Positions 26,101 through 36,821 of a DNA stretch of 64,000 nt are shown piece by piece. Where the stretch lies: contig NQMI01000117.1 of assembly GCA_002270565.1 (NCBI GenBank), forward strand, positions 77,817 to 141,816, in the 5' to 3' direction. The position numbers were made by a program, and so were the translations under genes. The DNA comes from Stenocarpella maydis (lineage: Eukaryota > Ascomycota > Sordariomycetes > Diaporthales > Diaporthaceae). The notes beneath the pieces were generated by a model that made no database searches, had not been told where the DNA came from, and saw only the letters and a program-made list of their open reading frames with translations. Within the stretch, counting starts at the first letter, position 1, and each line of letters opens with the position of its first letter.

Positions 26101-26604
26101 GAGTGTGCTTGCTATCATTTTGGGAAAGTCCTCTTGGTCGAGGAGAGAGGCGGGCACTGCGACAGCCAGTCCAGGGAACGTGCGAGTGAGTCTCCCTTCG
26201 GTGGTGACGACGTCAAGGTCGACAGGGGAGAGCTCGAACTCCTCAAACACCAGTTCATCTGGCCGTCGAGTAATGAGGACGGCAGCATTTTGAGCTTTGA
26301 CATTGGCCGCCAGAGTCTGGCCAACGGGAAGGGATTTCAAAGCCTTCTGAAGTACCACTTCATCGATTGCCCCACCGGGCATAGAGTTGATTTCTCTGAT
26401 GTTTTTCAGCAGGGCAATAGCACTATCAAGAGTTCCTGGACACGAATCTTGAGGAACCAAATGACGCAGTTCCACGAGTGCCTGCAGAGTGATGTTGGCG
26501 AGAACGACTTCGCTGTCCTCGTCAGCTTTCTGTGGTAGGTTGGGAGGCAGGAAGACGTGGTGCACGACGCGTTGGATTTGGTCGGCCTTCGCGGAAGCCG
26601 CCAT
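17163..26604 (-). CDS. Giant DUF6606/DUF3638/DUF3645 P-loop protein
   Basis: One short exon (26604-26066) and one exon of 8.8 kb (from 26001 to 17163) give about 3,125 residues. The N-terminus HHVFLPPNLPQ is typical of DUF6606. Near residue 2,080 is a Walker A, MGEGKSSVIVP (DUF3638). Near residue 2,660 is a Walker B with DEAH box, LIFLDEAHTRGIDLRLP (DUF3645). A run QACMRMRKLGKGQTVVFC about 30 residues later resembles a helicase-type arginine motif. Relatives are often labelled ubiquitinyl hydrolase in databases, but no such catalytic triad is evident here and the true biochemical role is unknown. The sequence suggests an NTP-driven, helicase-like motor. The intron acceptor may be at 26002 (used; good CTTAC branch) or 26011; both keep frame and differ by three codons. 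The second exon is unbroken over 2,900 codons, arguing for strong selection. Confidence 0.9.
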
Positions 26605-29168
26605 AGTGACGAGTAATTGAAATTCTGAGCACGAGGTCGAGGTGATTGATTGAAAGCTGCGTAAATAAAGCAAATTGGTTTCAGAGAAGAGTGTGGAGGA
26701 TGCAGTCTAAGTTGGGTGGTTTGGGGGATGTCCTGTTTATCTTGTTTCGTTTGCAGAACAGACCAACACTGACAGGCTTTCGAAAACCCCAACCAACAAC
26801 ACTGCAAGTAGCTAGCCGAAGCGGCCTGTAATATTGTACGGATAAGGTCAGATAAAGGCATGTCCTTGAAAATGACATTATGGATGCAGGAGGCCCACCC
26901 TGTGTGGCACAGTACGAGGCAACCAGGAGGCAGATTACGAGGCAACCAGCAGGCAGAAACCAATGTATCTGAGCCACTGGTCAGTGTTCAGGCGTTGGTC
27001 ACGCCAGATATGCCACTGTCAGATCCAGTTGTATTTATTATATACCCGGCATTATCCAACACAATCTGAGATATCATCAGATGAGCATGCTCTTCATATG
27101 GGAGGTGAAATCTGAACTTCACAGTTTCTGGAAAGGGGGGGGGGGGCGCGGTGAGGGGCTGTTTGCTTAAGTACTCAGTATGCCTGAGAAAAGTGAGAAA
27201 GACAAGTCATGTCCCGTGGCAGATGCTCCAGGATACAGCAGAGCCCGTCTGATTATGCCGGCTTCTAAGACATTCTTTTTCAAGTGAGTACCATGGTGCG
27301 ATTGTGCTTGAAGGGGCATTTCTACTTCTGGGTATGTGACCTTAACACTGGTGAACTGCTGGAACCTGCGGCATTAACTGTCGCACGCCGTATCCGTGCC
27401 ACTCAGCTGTTGATCATGTCAAACTTAGATAGGGAGAATAATGTCGCCTCTCTCCAGCTCATGAACCATCATGCAGTGCTGGACTCGGAAATACTTGACT
27501 TTTGAGAAGATCGTAATCCAAGAAAGTCCACCGAGGCTTGTCCATCTTCTGTTTTGAAATATACACGCATCTGATTCGACCGCTGAATGAAACTGTAGGG
27601 CCCACCCAACGCAGCGCACACGCAGCACCCAGCTCTGGGAAATCCATCTCACCCGGGTTGAATTATTTCCATTGAGATAACACGGAATGCGTGAACTTGG
27701 TTACAAAATTCCAAAGCAGTAGATCGGTCACCCTTGACAAGAGCTATTGAAGAGTCCTCCAAGTCATGGTTGGATATTTAATTGCCCTTCGTTCCATAAA
27801 CCGTCTGGCACCATGCGCCTGGCCCTCACAAATGACTTATTCCAACGGCCTGGGAAAGACAATTCGTTGTCTCTCCCTCGCGGGCGGGGCGGGAATCCAT
27901 GAGGATCTTGGCCAGGATCGTCTCGGCCTCCGGCACGGGCAGGTGGGCCGGCCGCAGCCAAAGAGGAGGTGATGCTTGTGGGCCTGGACCATCATGGCCT
28001 GCCTGGGGTACAGGCTGTAGCAGTCGAACGAGATCGGGGCCTCGTTAACTTTGGGTCGGTTGGTGCCGTCCTTGAGGGCAAGTCTGGAGGATCTTGCGCT
28101 GAGGGGCGACTGTGGCGTTGGTTTTGCGGGTCCGCCTTCGTTTACAGAGGTAGCAAGACGCCACAGCAACAGGTGAATCCACAGCACCTTGGGCTTTAGG
28201 TAAGCGAGGGCCACAGCTGAAGTGATCGTCATGGACCTGCTCAGATATTGCGAAGAAAGTTGGCAAGTTTCACTCTCCAGCCTTGGCGCAATCGCCGTAC
28301 ATCAATTGATCCCCCAGAGAGCATCTTGGAGTCAGAGCAAGACATCCCGTGAGCTAACAGGGCTAGATCTGAGTCCGGGAGTACCCCTGACGACATTCTG
28401 GCTCAGTTCGTAAGCCGCCATAGTTATCCGGCAGCCCAGCGCCATACAGAGGAGCCCTGCTCAGATGCCAGCAGCTACATACTGCTTTGCATTATGCGAC
28501 ACCTCACACACATGCAGGACAGCCAACAGTACGCTGGGCACTTCTGCCCAGGCCGCGGCCAGTTGCCCAAGTCGTGGACCTGGTTCGGCCGGGTGAACTA
28601 GGCCACGGCCGACAACACAGCGGCCAAGTACGGCCTCGCCTTCTACCTGTGCCTCATCCAAGGCCAGAACGGTAACAACCTCATCAGCAACAAGGCCTAC
28701 GCCGCGTACCTCCCATGCTACGTGACTGAGGACATGTGCATGTGTTGTCGATGAAAACGGTAGTAGGGAGGATCGTGCAGCCAAGTAGACACTGCTTGAT
28801 GTTGCTATATACGAACATGACTGCGTCGAGAATGCCATGAGAGAGCTTGGCAAGCATTTGGATTCGAATACCATGGAGGAACCCACAGTCTTGGTACATG
28901 TCACGGACATGTACGGGCGCATGCAGATTTACATCGTCAGGGGTCTGGATGGCAACGCATGATTGCTGCACTGAGCTGTGGGTAGGAACCTTTGCACAGT
29001 CCAAGCATTCTTGATGAACCCACGCGAATTTCAGAACATTTATATTCAGATGGAAAGGAAATTGGACTTCTTGGCTTAATAGAATATGGTGTTCCCAATT
29101 GAATAGCAAATCTGCCCCTTGTACAACCAGCCATCATGTTATTGAAGTTAATGTACATTGGGAATTGA
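26605..29168. other. Intergenic with decayed coding remnants
   Basis: No intact gene. It contains the giant-gene promoter, a G-run near 27,137, and, from about 27.8 to 28.8 kb, GC-rich stretches of coding appearance in broken frames on both strands. These include the stop-interrupted frame described at 28,494. The region does not carry a full ORF of a known family. Confidence 0.5.
28494..28754 (+). pseudogene. Fragment of an unknown gene with an in-frame TAG
   Basis: An 87-codon frame reads smoothly on both sides of one stop at 28,599-28,601: GHFCPGRGQLPKSWTWFGR before it, and ATADNTAAKYGLAFYLCL and NNLISNKAYAAYLPC after it. A CAG-to-TAG change would explain the stop. I do not recognise the family. 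It may be a 3' remnant whose 5' part is degraded in the GC-rich DNA upstream. Confidence 0.35.
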
Positions 29169-30551
29169 CTACTTCGTGAGGTAGGAATCAAAGTACCCGT
29201 GGAACCGAGCCACAGAGGTATTTTCATCCAAATTTTCCCGCGGGAATTTATCCTTGCAGGCCTGGTTCCAGTAACGTCTACCACGCTTCCTCCGGTTAAC
29301 CCAATGTCCCAAAATCTCTGGGGTTGGCCTCAGGTCGTGTAAGAAGCAGAGCGCAAGGATGGCATCGCAGAGTATTCCTCCGCCGCCCTTCTTTTTGATG
29401 GGCTTGGGCGGCCCGGTGAGTGTGTTGGTACTCTTGCCGCTTCCGGCGCTTTTGGTCAAGCGCTCAAAATATTGTAATAGCTGAGCATCGAACTTGTCGG
29501 TACTGACCCCGTCACGCTTCTGTTTAAGCTCCCTGGTAAATTCTTGTAGGGCCTTGGTCAGCCTCTCTATGTCGCTGGCATTAGAGCGCCCAAATGCCGA
29601 GCTGGTATGCATACCAAGCTCGTAGCACTTTTTCACCATGTATGCAAGCAGTAGCGAAGCTGAGCGGGACTGGCCCATCTTGCAATGGACTAGTACGTTC
29701 TGTCCTTGTGATAGGTAGTAGTCCATAAACTTGAATGCCTTCTCGAAGTACGCAGCAAGAGGCTCATTGGAGTCGTCTTTTAACTCAATGAGGTATTGAA
29801 TGGGCTTGTCCCCTGTTCCCCTTGGTCGAAGTCCCCGCACCCCGTCCCATGTGTCAAAGATGTACGCCCACTTCTGTGTCAGGCGGTCCTTGGGATGGAT
29901 ACTGACGACGGCGTCGATGCCTTTAGGGTTACGGGTTGGCTTGTTGTCCTTTGTGCCCTTCTCGAAGAAGTCTGGGTTCATCGAGTCCTTGATACCGCCA
30001 AGCCAGAGCTTTCCGGTCCATAATGCAGACGTACACCCTTGCGGCTTACTGCTTATCTCCGTGACGGCGTTTTCAGTGGCGTCCACATCAAGCAGGTATG
30101 ATATTGTGTCCCAAACCGCATCATATAGGCCGAGATTACCCTTCTCCCCCGCCAGTAAAGGGAGGTCGGCCAGGTACGTGGTCTTCTTGGTCTTGGTGCT
30201 GGAGCTCAAAGTTGTCACCGACTTGAGTTTTTCCAAGGAGCCGTAACTGTCGAACCAAGTCTGCCCCGGATATTTTTTGTGCAGCTGCTCGTGCAGTACA
30301 TTCACATTGGGGGCCTTGTACTCCAGAATCTTATAACTGGTCTTATTTCGTGCAGGGGTATGTTTGGCTGATTTTAACCCGTTCGGTTGTGTCGCGGCTG
30401 TATTTGCGCCGGAGTTGCTCTGATGTTGGGCATGCTGATTAGGGGCACCAGGACGAGCTGGCGCGGGAGCTTCCCTTGCAGATCTTGAACTTTCACGGAG
30501 AACCTGTCCGGTTCCCCCGGTCTTTTGTGGCAAACTCTGACCGCGGTCCAT
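29169..30551 (-). CDS. Dual-specificity-type protein phosphatase
   Basis: Single-exon gene, 460 residues. Cys-based phosphatase of the DUSP/PTP fold: the P-loop HCKMGQSRS lies at residues 289-297, with nucleophile C290 and Arg R296, preceded by the usual beta-strand (NVLVH) and followed by the helix SLLLAYMVKK. Residues 1-125 are Ser/Pro/Gln-rich, probably disordered, and rich in basic residues. The region 178-260 (GKLWLGGIKDS...AVVSIHP...YLIELKDDSNEPL) matches the N-terminal half of the DUSP domain. A lysine-rich linker leads to a C-terminal part with RRKRGRRYW, a possible nuclear localisation signal. The substrate is unknown. It is longer than minimal DUSPs (~180 aa) and has a non-consensus KMGQ within the P-loop. 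The frame opens at the first Met, so no intron is needed. Confidence 0.82.
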   Translation of the reverse strand: MDRGQSLPQKTGGTGQVLRESSRSAREAPAPARPGAPNQHAQHQSNSGANTAATQPNGLKSAKHTPARNKTSYKILEYKAPNVNVLHEQLHKKYPGQTWFDSYGSLEKLKSVTTLSSSTKTKKTTYLADLPLLAGEKGNLGLYDAVWDTISYLLDVDATENAVTEISSKPQGCTSALWTGKLWLGGIKDSMNPDFFEKGTKDNKPTRNPKGIDAVVSIHPKDRLTQKWAYIFDTWDGVRGLRPRGTGDKPIQYLIELKDDSNEPLAAYFEKAFKFMDYYLSQGQNVLVHCKMGQSRSASLLLAYMVKKCYELGMHTSSAFGRSNASDIERLTKALQEFTRELKQKRDGVSTDKFDAQLLQYFERLTKSAGSGKSTNTLTGPPKPIKKKGGGGILCDAILALCFLHDLRPTPEILGHWVNRRKRGRRYWNQACKDKFPRENLDENTSVARFHGYFDSYLTK

Positions 30552-32256
30552 CTTTGGTGGCGTGGTCTGGCGTTGTTGGCCGGGGATGCGGAGGGGAAGT
30601 TGACCTTGGCGATGGAGTGGACAAGACTTTGGTTTGGCTGGCAGCAGCTCTCAACCCTGCAACTGTGCGCCACTGATTCGGAACCTTGGAACCTTATTTG
30701 AATCCTTGCTGCTTTGGTATGGTGTAGAAAGATTGGTAAGGGATGGCGTTGATTGGTGCAGGCGGACGAAGTTGGTGCTCAAGTGGCTTCGCACAAGATC
30801 TAGCGGGAAGTACTGATGGAGGCTGTGCCAAACTGTATAATGAGAAGAGCAAAAGATTCACGTCGTACAATGTCCTACGTCAAACGGGGCGTGCGGGCTT
30901 AAATACACAATCACCATGTACTCAGTGCTATGTGCAAGTCCATTGGCTACCGGATTGGCCTTATTTGTCTCGGATTTCATCCATCTCGCCAATTCGAAGG
31001 GTACTTAAGTAGGTCGTGGTGTTCCAGGCCAGAGCCGCCCTTCCTTCACCACTCAGGCCGGCCTGCCCGGCCACCACCTGGCTACGACTTTTACACTTAG
31101 CCTTGACTAGGAAGGAAGACAGAACGGCCATGGTTGAAATAATTTCGAGATTGAGTACTGTCGGAGCTAACGAATTTCTGTTTTTGTGTTGAGTTTGTGC
31201 TACTTGCTTTCGGCCCTGAGATGCACTGAAACATCTGAAGTCTACAGTAAGGCCCGCTGGCGCAGCCAGGATGGACCGTTCGAGAATAGGTGATGGGACA
31301 GACTCCACTCATGTCGGCTAGATGAGATCCCTACCTTACTTCAACCCTGTCAAGCGGGTTTCTTCGCGACCACGGTCCATCGCACAGCTAGGGCCGTTCA
31401 AGTTATGCACGCCCCCGTCCTCGTCTCTTGGACCGCCAAAAGACAACGATAACACCAGGATAGTCAACTGTTTACCTTAAAAGGTCGCCCCACCTCAACT
31501 TGGACCTGCTCATTTGGCAGGGCAAACAACAGGGAGCGCAGATGGACAATTCCATACCCGTCTATTAGGTCCTCAGCCAACTCTTGCCTCAGTCCGAGGC
31601 TCACATTTGAAGGCAGCGCCTCGGACGGCGGTAAGCCATCAAACGAGATATCAAAACCTTCCAGTCTGGCACAGTGAGATCGCGTCTAGGGCATCAAGGA
31701 GCCAAATGCTGGTACAGTGCAGGTGGTATCCGTAGGCGGGGGAGAGGAAGGGGCAGGATGCTTAGTGAATCCTGAGTTTACCATGTACTACCTAGAAGTA
31801 TGCAAGTTCGTCGTGCAGATCTCGGCGGTCTTTGGGAATCCTTGGAACAATCCCGTGCCGGAAATCTTGACCCAAAGACTGTAAAGTAATTGCCCCCCTT
31901 CTGCTGTATAATTTTATGAGCGTCAATTCATTGTAAAATTCATGACTATTTGTTCATGACCGGTCATCATGGTTCTCGGGTGGCTGCTCTATGACAACGT
32001 GCCCACGGCGAATCAAACAGTATACGCGAGTTGCCTCAGCGGTCTGCTTCGACAGGGCTTTGTCTTTGTCATAGCAAAACACAACCAGCAAGAGTCCTAC
32101 AGGACCCAATCAGTACCTACTGTACCAAGGTAGCGGATGTAGTATAAATTCTGGGCGCCCTGTAGACACAGGTCACCGGGCGTGGGAATTCAAAATATCC
32201 TCAGATATTTTCAGTCAAGCATTATCAACCCATATCCCCAACAACAAAATTCAAGC
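30552..32256. other. Intergenic, phosphatase to cysteine-cluster ORF
   Basis: Divergent promoters: the phosphatase to the left, the plus-strand ORF at 32,257 to the right. A TATA-like box lies at 32,143. Short frames near 31.0-31.7 kb show no family or splice support. Confidence 0.55.
32143..32150 (+). promoter_or_regulatory. TATA-like box upstream of the cysteine-cluster ORF
   Basis: TATAAATT lies 107 nt before the ATG at 32,257, with a CCAAT at about 32,105 and an A/C-rich leader (CCCCAACAACAAAATTCAAG) just before the start. This arrangement supports transcription of the following ORF. Confidence 0.4.
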
Positions 32257-32796
32257 ATGGCTGAAGGCCAACCTGGACACATGGCCGATGTGGTAGTGGC
32301 TCCAGGACTAGCGGCAGAGGCAGCGGAAGCGCCAGCACAAACAACCGAGATGGCAGCATGCCATTGCAGGAACACATACCACCGGCGGCACGGCGGGGGG
32401 TGCTGCCCGGACCCGGCGCGGTGGTGCCAGTGGTGCAAGGACGGCGGGTGTGTGCTGGCCCGGCAGCAGCAGGAGGCGAGGGCGAGGAGGGGGCGCCGGC
32501 GGAGGGAGGAGGCCGATGGCAGCAGCGGCACCAGAAGCAGGAGATATGGGAGAAGAAGGCTAGGGCACTGCAACAGGGGCGGCTACGTGTGGGAACCACC
32601 TGCTCCGGCGCTGCCCTCTGGGCCATGGCCGTTGCCACCGACTGTGCCTTTTCCTATGTTGCCTGGGCTGTCATCTTCGCTCCCGACGGGAGGCTTCAGC
32701 CTGAGAAGTTCCAACTTAGGTAGCTCTGCGTCGGCGACGGCGGGTCCTCGGACGATGGGGGCCAATGTGCGGAAGGACGGGCCCTTCAGGTATTAA
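32257..32796 (+). CDS. Hypothetical protein with a cysteine cluster
   Basis: Open frame of 179 residues that I do not recognise. After an Ala/Glu-rich N-terminus comes a compact cysteine/histidine cluster, CHCRNTYHRRHGGGCC followed by WCQWCKDGGC. This gives eight Cys and three His in about 33 residues, a pattern that could bind zinc. An Arg-rich basic segment (about residues 72-105) follows, then a Pro/Ser/Gly-rich tail. There is no signal peptide. Two other GC-driven frames overlap on the other strand and one on this strand, so coding status rests mainly on the well-formed promoter and leader and the ordered Cys cluster. The last third changes to low-complexity and may reflect an unrecognised intron. 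Confidence 0.42.
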   Translation: MAEGQPGHMADVVVAPGLAAEAAEAPAQTTEMAACHCRNTYHRRHGGGCCPDPARWCQWCKDGGCVLARQQQEARARRGRRRREEADGSSGTRSRRYGRRRLGHCNRGGYVWEPPAPALPSGPWPLPPTVPFPMLPGLSSSLPTGGFSLRSSNLGSSASATAGPRTMGANVRKDGPFRY

Positions 32797-33280
32797 GCCC
32801 ACCTCGGGAGAGCGCATATGCCGGCAAGTACCGGTATGCATGAGACAGGCTGGCCTGTAGAGTGCCCGTGGCTTAATATCGGTCGACCGTAATGCCGAGA
32901 AGTCGTACATAGAGGGAATCGTATTTGAGTATTCCAGAGCCTCGAACTGGCCTGTGACAGGTTGGATAAGTGAAAGAACTACTTTGAGTATGCTGCACTG
33001 GGGCCAGACACGTATTCAAGACGACAAGCGTTGGGCCTGCCTTTTCACAGGACAAAAGGCGCGTAGTAGTCATCGCCTCATCTACGTTGTGCTTGTCTTA
33101 TGCACCACATGGAGGTGGGGATCGTGACATAGAGCTCCAGTTTTCAGTCCTGCCAATGATATTTTATATCCTGAAACTTATACCATGGCGTTCCAACAGC
33201 GAGAAGTCTGGTGTTCCGTCATGGCGTGTGGGAACCGCTACTACTGGTGTTGAAAATTGAAACACTTGGAAAGGAGCAAC
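32797..33280. other. Intergenic between convergent genes
   Basis: Nothing recognisable; 3' flanks of the two neighbouring genes. Confidence 0.6.
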
Positions 33281-35866
33281 TCATATGATCATCATCCTCC
33301 CAAACATTCCTGAAAGTGCTCTAGCCTCGCCCTTGTACGCAAAGTGACCGATTCGCCGGTACCCAGGCAGCTCTTCGTCGTTTTGAAATTCGCCATCGGA
33401 CCCAACGGGCTCGAGGATGATGCCGTGAGCCCTGCCCGACATCCAGCGAGGATAATTACCTCCTCTGTACGGCCCCCCGATGTTCAGATTGGGCACGACG
33501 TGCAAGCAACACGGATTCTCGTAGTCGCCGACTTGCATCACCGGATCATCCAGCCAGACGCTACAGATGTCCTTTTCATCTTCATACCGGAAGATATAAC
33601 CTTCTGTAGTCAACGTGCCCCCATCCAAGGCCCCGAGCGGGGACTTGGAGCTACTGAGAGCAACGCAGACCTCCTCGATCCTTATTCCTTCCTCCCAAAA
33701 AGACAAGCTGAATCCATCAAGAGTCTCCTGGTCCAACTGCCTCCCAAAGACATCCTCGTCTAATGTGCCGGCACCCGGCACTACTGGACCAAGATTATTT
33801 GCCCATGACCATGTTGGGGCGATGTAAAGTAAAGGTTGAGACTTTTGTTTCCGGCGTCTCCGACGTCTGACGTTCGCCCAGTACTTCCTGCCCCTAGGGT
33901 CACTAACATAACCGTCGGCACCCCACAGGAGCTGGATGGAAAACAGAAACGACTCGAAGTGATCCCGAGGACGGTATTTGACCACTGTTGCCGGAGGGCC
34001 CTGCGACCTCGGTGGATGTGCAAGTGGGTAGTGCACGGCAAGGCCGGCCAGAAAGCCCAGCTGATATTCCGGGTCTGCCAAGTCAGCTGCGTTCGGCAAC
34101 AAAACAGATGCGACCCCGGCTACGGCGGGCAGCTTGTCCCTCTTGTTTGACAGCCGACGCGATGTATAGTTTTCGACCACATCCCACCACGCACCCACCT
34201 TCAAGAAGGCGAACTGGCGTTCGGATAGCTGCCCGATGGTGCCGCGAGCAGCAGCCAAGGTGCGGTGTAGGTCACGACCCTCGGGAGGGCCGGGTCGTAG
34301 GTAACGCAACCCATCAGTTTGAACCCCGTATGATTCTGTTCGGCACGACCACCTGATGATGCGTGAGCCGAAAGAGGCCAGGCGATGCGAGAGCAGAGCT
34401 TCCTGTAGTGTCCATGCTCGGGAATCGGTACTGTTGTGCTCGTGGAGGTCGTCGGGGTGGACAAGTTTCAGATATGTCTTTTCCGGGACACCGAGGTCGA
34501 CTGGGAGGTAATAGCCCCGGCCGTAACGACTCAGTTCGTATTGCCTTGGCTTCGGGTGCTCCTGTAAAAACCCCTCGGTGCAGGATCCTGCAACGGCTGC
34601 CGATAAAGTGATGTGAGCATTGCCATAATAGTGATGCATTCTAGCAATCTCTTCGACAAGCTCTTCCCCACCATCCTGCACAAGGCATAGGCTATCAACC
34701 CAGAGAAGCTTGATGCCCAGCTTACGCGTTACACGTACGGCATCTGCGATAGTCTTGGGGAGTAAGCCGAATGGGAAACCGTTTTCCATTTCGGTTCTAT
34801 TTGCCAATGTAGTTTTGAGCACTTGATTTTGACCCCAGCAGTAAGATAGGGCAACATAAGGCTCCGCATCCCCGTTGATAAGCTTCTGTGCTTGTATAAC
34901 CTTGACGATGGGGGTTGCTGAGTCGCTGACTAAAATAAAGCGTTGTGGTCTTATACCACTGTACGCAGCTTTGCAATTGTCGTGATGCGCCAGACAATAC
35001 TGAAGCCGCCGTTGAATCTGCCCTATGGCCTGATCAGACCCTGTATGTCCGTCGACTAGCCCGGCTATGACATGGTTGGCGCTGGGATCATCTGTGACTT
35101 AAAAGTCAGCAGGACTGAAGATAGGGTAATATCCATGAATGTGACAGGATTCGGAAGTTGCTCCTGTCTCAGATGCGCATTTCTCCCAATAACCACCAAG
35201 CAGGCATTGGGCGAGAATAATTCTTGAGGGTATCTGGCGGCGCGCCGGTGATCTCTACCTACGCCCACCCTACACGATCATTGAGCAGCTCGGGACCAAG
35301 ATGATTGCAGTTGAAGGGGCAACTCCGGAATCCCTGCGGATGTAGACGCTGAAGAGAAAAAGTGTCATACCCCAATCAAAAACTGCTGTAAAACTATGGG
35401 ACGCATTCTCCCCGTCATCCCACTCATCGTCACACGGCGTGTAATATATAAGATCACACAATGTTATGTCGTAATGCTCCCGGCTTGGCTGATGGCGGGT
35501 TGACACGATGAAGTCGTCATGAGTAGATCTGGCGTCAACAATGGGTGTCTGCTTAATCTTGACGACGGCGAACTCGAACCAGAGCGATGTTTCGGCCATC
35601 GCCAGTTCCGGGCCAATTCCCTTTTCATTGAAGACCCCATCCAGCCGTGCCCAGATCAAGGCAAAGAACGGGCAGCCTGAGCGTGCCGCCTCCCTCACCC
35701 CATGGGTGCTGTGCTTCAGATCCAGTCGCCGTCTCGGGGCTTCCCTTTCGGTAGTATCGCACCAGCCATAGCCCATTTCCCCCCGCGGGCTGGAGCCCTT
35801 CACGGTAAGAACCTCAGTTTCGCAATGATGGCAGGTGTGCCGAGAAGTGCCCCGGGTGGATGACAT
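33281..35866 (-). CDS. Heterokaryon-incompatibility (HET) domain protein
   Basis: HET-domain proteins act in allorecognition and fungal immunity-like cell death. The main exon (from about 35,045 or further upstream to 33,281) includes the HET core: PYVALSYCWG near 34,850, then LPKTIADAVRVTRKLG, LLWVDSLCLVQD, and SRAWTLQEALLSHR. The exon 1 candidate starts at 35,866 (MSSTRGTSRHTCHHCE) and carries the cysteine-rich N-terminus and THGVREAARSGCPFF stretch common in long HET proteins, ending near 35,273 just before a stop. The two parts must be joined by at least one intron between about 35,272 and 35,045. Several acceptors exist there and I could not fix the junction, so this is an inexact model of roughly 800 residues. 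The C-terminal half is variable and unassigned, as usual. If the junction cannot be made, exon 1 could be a separate fragment. Confidence 0.8.
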
Positions 35867-36821
35867 CTCACCAAGAAGCAGGCTTAACAAGCCTGCTCAG
35901 ACCGAAGTAACCAGGTGGGATGAAGTGAAGATCACTATATTTTGAGCACAGCACCTGGGAATGAACATAGGCGGCGAGTCAGGGTCTGCGCTAGTCCCGC
36001 AGCATGCAGCCAACAGTTGTAACCAACAGGCAGGTCTTTCGGCCACTCATGAGCAGCCAAGGTCCGCCCACCCAGCTCCTAAGCCCCTGTGTTTTCAAGG
36101 TCCGGTATACCTATATTTGGTGGGTTGGTGCGTGAGTGGGTATCTTGACTTACTAAAGTAACTTTTCCCAACCCAGGACCCAAGCCAGCAAACTCACATG
36201 CAACACATTTCGGGTCCAACGCAGTGGTGAGAAGTGCATTCTGATTTTGGGGCGTATTAAGGGCCCCGGGGCGGCTTATTTCAGGGGAGAGTATAAGAAA
36301 TTAGTATAGGCTATATACTTAATTCTTTATACTGGGTGGGGGGAACAGGGACGGGCTGCGTGGGCGGGTGTTGTTGACTGTGACACCCCCAGGAGGCTTA
36401 ACTCGACAGGTCACACCCACCGGACAAGTCCGACATCGGTTCGCTCGCTGCGTAAATGTATTTTCTGTATGTATGTACGTGCATATAATCTACTGTCCCT
36501 TTGGGACTGGCACAGTGCGGTGACGGGCCCTTGAAGTGTCCAACACGAGACCGTTTGGATGCAATACTGACCGTACAGGGCGCGCCTCACATCGGCCCAC
36601 CAAGGCGCTGAAGCCACATCAACTGCCTGAGCAATCGCGGCACGCGGCCCTGCTGGATCTCTCCTGCTCTGGACGAGCCGGCCGCGCCATATCGGGCGTA
36701 CTTGGCCCGGGCCTGTGATCTGTGGGAGGGAGTCGGGCCCAGCCTTGCCACGCAACACGTAATAGGGACTCTCGGGCAGCGCGGCCCGGGTGACCTGGGT
36801 TCTCACGCCGGCCGCGGACAT
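35867..36821. other. Intergenic, HET gene to PUS1
   Basis: No supportable gene. It contains the HET promoter and the PUS1 3' flank. A GC-rich 410-nt open frame just beyond the PUS1 stop looks like a shadow rather than a gene. Confidence 0.55.

Noticed and set aside
31097..31312. Short minus-strand frames including MAVLSSFLVKAK
   Set aside because: No splice-supported continuation and no recognised family.
36411..36821. 136-codon minus-strand frame directly after PUS1
   Set aside because: Begins beyond the PUS1 stop, has no homology and overlaps an antisense frame; considered 3' flank.
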